Shown: one piece after another, positions 60,845-64,000 of the stretch
Layout of the letters: each line of letters opens with the position of its first letter
Numbering within the stretch: the first letter of the stretch is position 1
Position numbers and translations under genes: made by a program
The notes under the pieces: model-generated
Database searches by the model: none
What the model saw: only the letters and a program-made list of their open reading frames with translations
Told to the model about the DNA's origin: nothing
Assembly (NCBI RefSeq): GCF_000384075.1
Contig: NZ_KB913025.1
Coordinates: forward strand, 2,316,690-2,380,689
Length of the DNA: 64,000 nt
Direction: 5' to 3'
Source: Methylovulum miyakonense HT12
GTDB lineage: Bacteria > Pseudomonadota > Gammaproteobacteria > Methylococcales > Methylomonadaceae

Positions 60845-62008
60845 TCAATTTGTATCAAAAGGGAAAGTGTCTGTTATCCCAGCGTCTTTAAAGCGCTTTG
60901 GCAATTTCAGCAATTGCGATCTTATATCGGCTGCTGATGCAGTCAAATCTACAGTAGCAAAACATATACGATGTCCCTGAATCATAACCGTTTCATCTAC
61001 CATTTTTCCAACTGAGGGATGTAGGAGCAAGCCGCTAGCATTATCGTCCAGAGAATCACCGCTGCCAACTTGTGATCGAAGGTAGGCGTAAATCTGATAA
61101 ATGTACCCACTGCGCAATGTTTCTTCCCGATACTGTCCTCTGGTTACAATAGATGTGAACTTGGTATCTATAACAATCCTCTGTCCTGATGGAACATGAT
61201 CAAGAACTACATCAGTACGCATCGTTGGTAGAATCTTGTCAATACCCGAAGTCTTCTGCTCGATTTGCCAGCTTATCGTTTTACCACTCTGCACACGCCA
61301 TCCTTCAGGACTCAGCACCACTTTGTAAAATCCGCCAACAGCTTTTTCGAAAAGTCGACGCACCCACATCACCTCTCGATCCGGTAATGAAAGCACATTT
61401 GTTCCTGTCGCTTCGGTAGGCAACGATAGGTCAAAAGCCAGCTTGGCAGCAGCAACCATGAATTGGTCGTCTGTATCGTGGCGACCAAACCTGTCTGAAC
61501 TCATCTCGGTACGCGTGGGTGGTTTACCTGATACGCCCATCGCTTTCATGCCATTAGCCAGAGATCGGCAGCGATGGGCAATTTTGGGTCGTTTTACAAC
61601 TTTGGCGATTTTTTCCAGAGCAGACCGAACAAAACGGTTGCGGGGTGTATCAATCGTCAATTCATCGAATCGACAAGCGACAAGTCCATGCGCTAGCAAC
61701 TGGCGGCGCTCAGTAGTCAATATATCGATTTTCCCACGAATTCGGTTGAGCACGGCATCACGGGATCGGTACCCAAAACTAAGTTGACGATGTTGCCGAG
61801 TTTCCACAGCATGAGCGAGAATTTCAGCAACAAGATCGGGAAGATCATCAGGGCTGTCTTCCAAACCAATATTACCGATGTTACGAGTACTAAAAAGATC
61901 CGACGCGTAAAGCATCATAAGCCAAAGATTGCGCACTGGAATACGTCCGATGTATCCCTCTGTATCCAACTCTGGTTTATTCATTTGTTCTGATGCCAAC
62001 ACTGTCAC
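60845..62008 (-). CDS. mcrC: McrC, nuclease subunit of McrBC-type modification-dependent restriction
   Basis: 387 aa. GTG 62008 overlaps the mcrB stop (GTGA); the ATG at 61984 is alternative. Begins with IGRIPVRNLWLMMLYASDLF (McrC N-terminal hallmark), SFGYRSRDAVLNRIRGKID, DTPRNRFVRSALEKI, and the PD-(D/E)xK nuclease site MRTDVVLDHVPSG ... RIVIDTKFTSI. It cuts DNA after translocation by the McrB AAA motor. Confidence 0.92.
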   Translation of the reverse strand: MTVLASEQMNKPELDTEGYIGRIPVRNLWLMMLYASDLFSTRNIGNIGLEDSPDDLPDLVAEILAHAVETRQHRQLSFGYRSRDAVLNRIRGKIDILTTERRQLLAHGLVACRFDELTIDTPRNRFVRSALEKIAKVVKRPKIAHRCRSLANGMKAMGVSGKPPTRTEMSSDRFGRHDTDDQFMVAAAKLAFDLSLPTEATGTNVLSLPDREVMWVRRLFEKAVGGFYKVVLSPEGWRVQSGKTISWQIEQKTSGIDKILPTMRTDVVLDHVPSGQRIVIDTKFTSIVTRGQYREETLRSGYIYQIYAYLRSQVGSGDSLDDNASGLLLHPSVGKMVDETVMIQGHRICFATVDLTASAADIRSQLLKLPKRFKDAGITDTFPFDTN

Positions 62009-63453
62009 CAATTTTCCAACAACAATTCACACGCCTTTTTCGCATCATTGGGTGCATCAAACCAGTATTCGTCAAGTAAAGGGCCTATTTCGGTTTCCAC
62101 CACCTGCTTAAACCACTTTTTAGTGTCTCGCTCTTGTTTTTCATCGGAAGGCGTCACATAACTGTGGCCGACCTGAAATTGTTTGCCCAAGCGGGGATCA
62201 GCAATAATCTGCTTATTCAACTCGTTGATCCTACGTTCAATGTCGACTACCAAGGTCGAATCGATGTTGCACTTATTGACCACCCAATCTTGCCAGGTTT
62301 TACCCAATTTGGGTTCCAGTCCGACAAATGCGAATCGACGGCGTAGCGCCAGATCAACCAAGGCCAATGATCGATCAGCGATGTTCATTGTCCCGATCAC
62401 ATAAAGATTCTCTGGCACATGAACCCGCCGCTCGCCATTTTCATCTGGGTAGCAAAGCTCCAGAGCTTCATTGGGATTGCGTTTACCAGACTCCAATAAA
62501 GTAAGAAGTTCACCGAAAATCTGCGCCGGGTTACCCCTGTTAATCTCCTCAATCACCACGACGAACTTTGACGATGGATTCTTCAATGCCGCTTTAATGG
62601 CTTCCATAAAAACGCCATCAGCCAACGATAATTTGCCCTCGCCTGTGGGACGCCAACCCCTTACGAAGTCTTCATAGGATAAGTTCGGGTGAAACTGCAC
62701 AGCACGGATTTTGCTCTCATCCTTCTGCCCAATCAATGCAAAGGCCAGACGTTTTGCCAACCATGTTTTACCGGTTCCAGGCGGGCCTTGAAGGATTAGA
62801 TTCTTTTTGTCACTCAGACGGTCAAGCAGACGACTGATTTCTTCAGGCTTAAGAAAGCAGCCGTCTTTCAGAATATCCTCAACGGTATATACCTCGTTTG
62901 AGAGACTGTTATCATTTTTAACTTCTTGGTTTTCGTCAGCATCTTCAGGCACGCTACTAATTTCTGTTGGCGAACTGATTTTTTTCTGCCAATTAGGCTC
63001 ATTACAGAAGCGATTTATGTCTTGAACCTGGTTGTCGAAAGCGAAGGCAATCAAACTATCCGCCTTCCATTCTCCAGGAAGTACACGCCAGATTGTTGGC
63101 TGGTAGGTATAAAAGTACCATTCGCGAATAGGCTCCACTTTCGTCCAGTTGACTCGTACTCGTTTGCCATCGTTCAGATTCTCTATGATTGTCCCAATAG
63201 CCTTGATAGCCATCACCGATACAGTGTGTTCTTTGTTGTCGAACGGTAAACCATGTTTGCGCGTGTAGGCTGCTTTAATTGCGATACGCTCGCCTGGTCG
63301 CATCGATCGCACCACATCAAGGTACTGATCATCGTAACCATTCTCCCAAATACCTTCATCGAGGAAACGCTGCGTCTGATCCTCAGTACCTCCATAACTG
63401 GCACCAACAAACCAGTAGGACGGTGTTGCGGTAGTATTTGTATCTTCATTCAT
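62005..63453 (-). CDS. mcrB: McrB-like AAA+ GTPase with N-terminal EVE/ASCH-like domain
   Basis: 482 aa from ATG 63453. The first 150 residues start SYWFVGASYGGTEDQTQRFLDEGIWENGY and include MRPGERIAIKAAYTRK and WTKVEPIREWYFYTYQPTIWRV, an EVE/PUA-like fold that in related systems reads modified bases. The AAA+ motor follows: Walker A GPPGTGKT (223-230), Walker B FVVVIEE (297-303), McrB NRGN (305-308), and GTMNIADRSLALVDLALRRRF. The modification recognised is unknown. Operon with mcrC, downstream. A plasmid-borne defence against modified DNA. Confidence 0.92.
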   Translation of the reverse strand: MNEDTNTTATPSYWFVGASYGGTEDQTQRFLDEGIWENGYDDQYLDVVRSMRPGERIAIKAAYTRKHGLPFDNKEHTVSVMAIKAIGTIIENLNDGKRVRVNWTKVEPIREWYFYTYQPTIWRVLPGEWKADSLIAFAFDNQVQDINRFCNEPNWQKKISSPTEISSVPEDADENQEVKNDNSLSNEVYTVEDILKDGCFLKPEEISRLLDRLSDKKNLILQGPPGTGKTWLAKRLAFALIGQKDESKIRAVQFHPNLSYEDFVRGWRPTGEGKLSLADGVFMEAIKAALKNPSSKFVVVIEEINRGNPAQIFGELLTLLESGKRNPNEALELCYPDENGERRVHVPENLYVIGTMNIADRSLALVDLALRRRFAFVGLEPKLGKTWQDWVVNKCNIDSTLVVDIERRINELNKQIIADPRLGKQFQVGHSYVTPSDEKQERDTKKWFKQVVETEIGPLLDEYWFDAPNDAKKACELLLENW

Positions 63454-63495
63454 AATGCAGTTCTCAAATAGGTAAGGGATAATTGACTCTTAGAT

Positions 63496-64000
63496 TCAAG
63501 CGACCAACCTCGCTAGTTGGGGATCGTTCCGAAACAGCACGCACCATTTTGCGACGGCAGAAAGCTCGGCATCGTGGCGGGTCATGGATTTAATTTCCTG
63601 CAAGCAGTCGCACACCTTTTGTTTTGCTGCCGGATTAACGCCATTACATCGTGCTTTTGCAGTTTTGTACTGTTCAATGGTTCTGGACATCTTTTGCCAA
63701 ACCTTTTTGCGTTCTTCGGTTAATGCCAGATGTTCGTTGAGCTTTAAACGCTTGATCGTTTCATCAACCCGGCTTCCATCCCACGCCGATACGCCCGGCG
63801 CAGCAATTGCTTTGCCTTCCTCGTCAAAAGCTAGCAGATTAACATCGTCAATGTCGATAGGGTCAAGCAAATAATGGCTTTCAGATTCTTCGCAACGCAA
63901 GTCGTAGGTTGAATGCTGAGAACCTGTATTTAACGGAAACCAACCGCCTTTCTTGCGATTGCCGACATTGCCGCAGGCGCGGAAATTCATATAATCAAAA
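63496..64000 (-). CDS. Unrecognised protein, 5' end beyond the window, upstream of mcrB
   Basis: The frame stays open to the window edge (FDYMNFRACGNV), so the Met at 63990 is probably internal. Contains SHYLLDPIDIDDVNLLAFDEEGKAI, then charged helical sequence (LALTEERKKVWQKMSRTIEQYKTAK). Ends 42 bp before mcrB on the same strand, so it is probably an operon partner of the McrBC unit. HNH or other family membership cannot be told from this C-terminal part. Confidence 0.6.
   Translation of the reverse strand, partial: FDYMNFRACGNVGNRKKGGWFPLNTGSQHSTYDLRCEESESHYLLDPIDIDDVNLLAFDEEGKAIAAPGVSAWDGSRVDETIKRLKLNEHLALTEERKKVWQKMSRTIEQYKTAKARCNGVNPAAKQKVCDCLQEIKSMTRHDAELSAVAKWCVLFRNDPQLARLVA

Noticed and set aside
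1-64000. tRNA, rRNA or riboswitch genes
   Set aside because: No cloverleaf or rRNA-like stretch was noticed when reading; absence is not proven without a covariance search.

Overview
The window looks like part of a large conjugative plasmid, or a plasmid-like integrative element, from a gammaproteobacterium. An aquatic or methanotroph-type host is only a weak guess, drawn from the surface-protein style at the left end. The core is a complete-looking F-type (MPF-F) mating apparatus with an SXT/R391- and IncC-like layout: a MOB-H relaxase (traI), a coupling protein (traD) and a DUF4400 gene; then traL-E-K-B-dsbC-V-A, a small unknown gene, and traC-trbI-S26 peptidase-traW-U-N; and a separate reverse-strand traF-H-G block. 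A mobI-like gene with a repeat-rich leader (probable oriT) lies beside traF. An flhD/flhC-like pair behind a lytic transglycosylase gene resembles SetCD/AcaCD, the transfer activators of SXT and IncC. A TrfA-type initiator has seven iterons with mostly 21-23 bp periodicity, a DnaA box and an AT-rich stretch just beyond its 3' end, so a replicon is present. No integrase or partition gene is seen here.

Layout. 0-6.1 kb: 3' part of a TonB-dependent receptor, three secreted DUF1566-type proteins and a secreted protein whose predicted mature N-terminus is His. 6.3-10.8 kb: insertion-sequence pile-up (three IS1595-family elements and an IS4-family transposase gene split by one of them). 10.8-12.4 kb: fecI/fecR-like sigma and anti-sigma regulators that probably belong with a TonB receptor. 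12.8-15.3 kb: a Cys/His-rich exported protein, an RND-pump fragment, an IS5 remnant and a second IS5-family element. 15.5-17.7 kb: transglycosylase, flhDC-like regulators and a membrane protein. 17.7-24.4 kb: traG-H-F, probable oriT, mobI. 24.5-31.2 kb: cargo with hipBA and an AT-rich cluster of a LysM-subtilase, a trypsin-like lipoprotein and another lipoprotein. 31.8-33 kb: oriV and trfA. 33-37.7 kb: traI-traD-DUF4400. 37.9-44.9 kb: cargo with a Fic protein and a strikingly AT-rich five-gene operon combining an ABC importer, two solute-binding proteins and an asparagine-synthetase-like amidotransferase. 45.1-60 kb: main tra operon. 60-64 kb: HU, an antitoxin-like small protein, McrBC and a truncated gene.

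Two points stand out. First, traB is interrupted by an IS5-family insertion with a TTAA target duplication; removing the element and one TTAA restores a 451-codon frame exactly. The transposase of that element carries a 61-bp duplication that shifts its own frame, so as sequenced neither conjugation nor self-excision should work. Second, the AT-rich operon at 39.4-44.9 kb fits no pathway I recognise. Its overlapping stop/start codons and its position between the DUF4400 gene and traL (the place of variable-DNA hotspot 1 in SXT-type elements) make it the best candidate for an undescribed cargo system. The secreted protease/lipoprotein cluster at 26.6-31.2 kb is a second candidate.

No tRNA, rRNA or CRISPR array was seen. 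Family assignments come from motif and sequence recognition alone; no searches were run.
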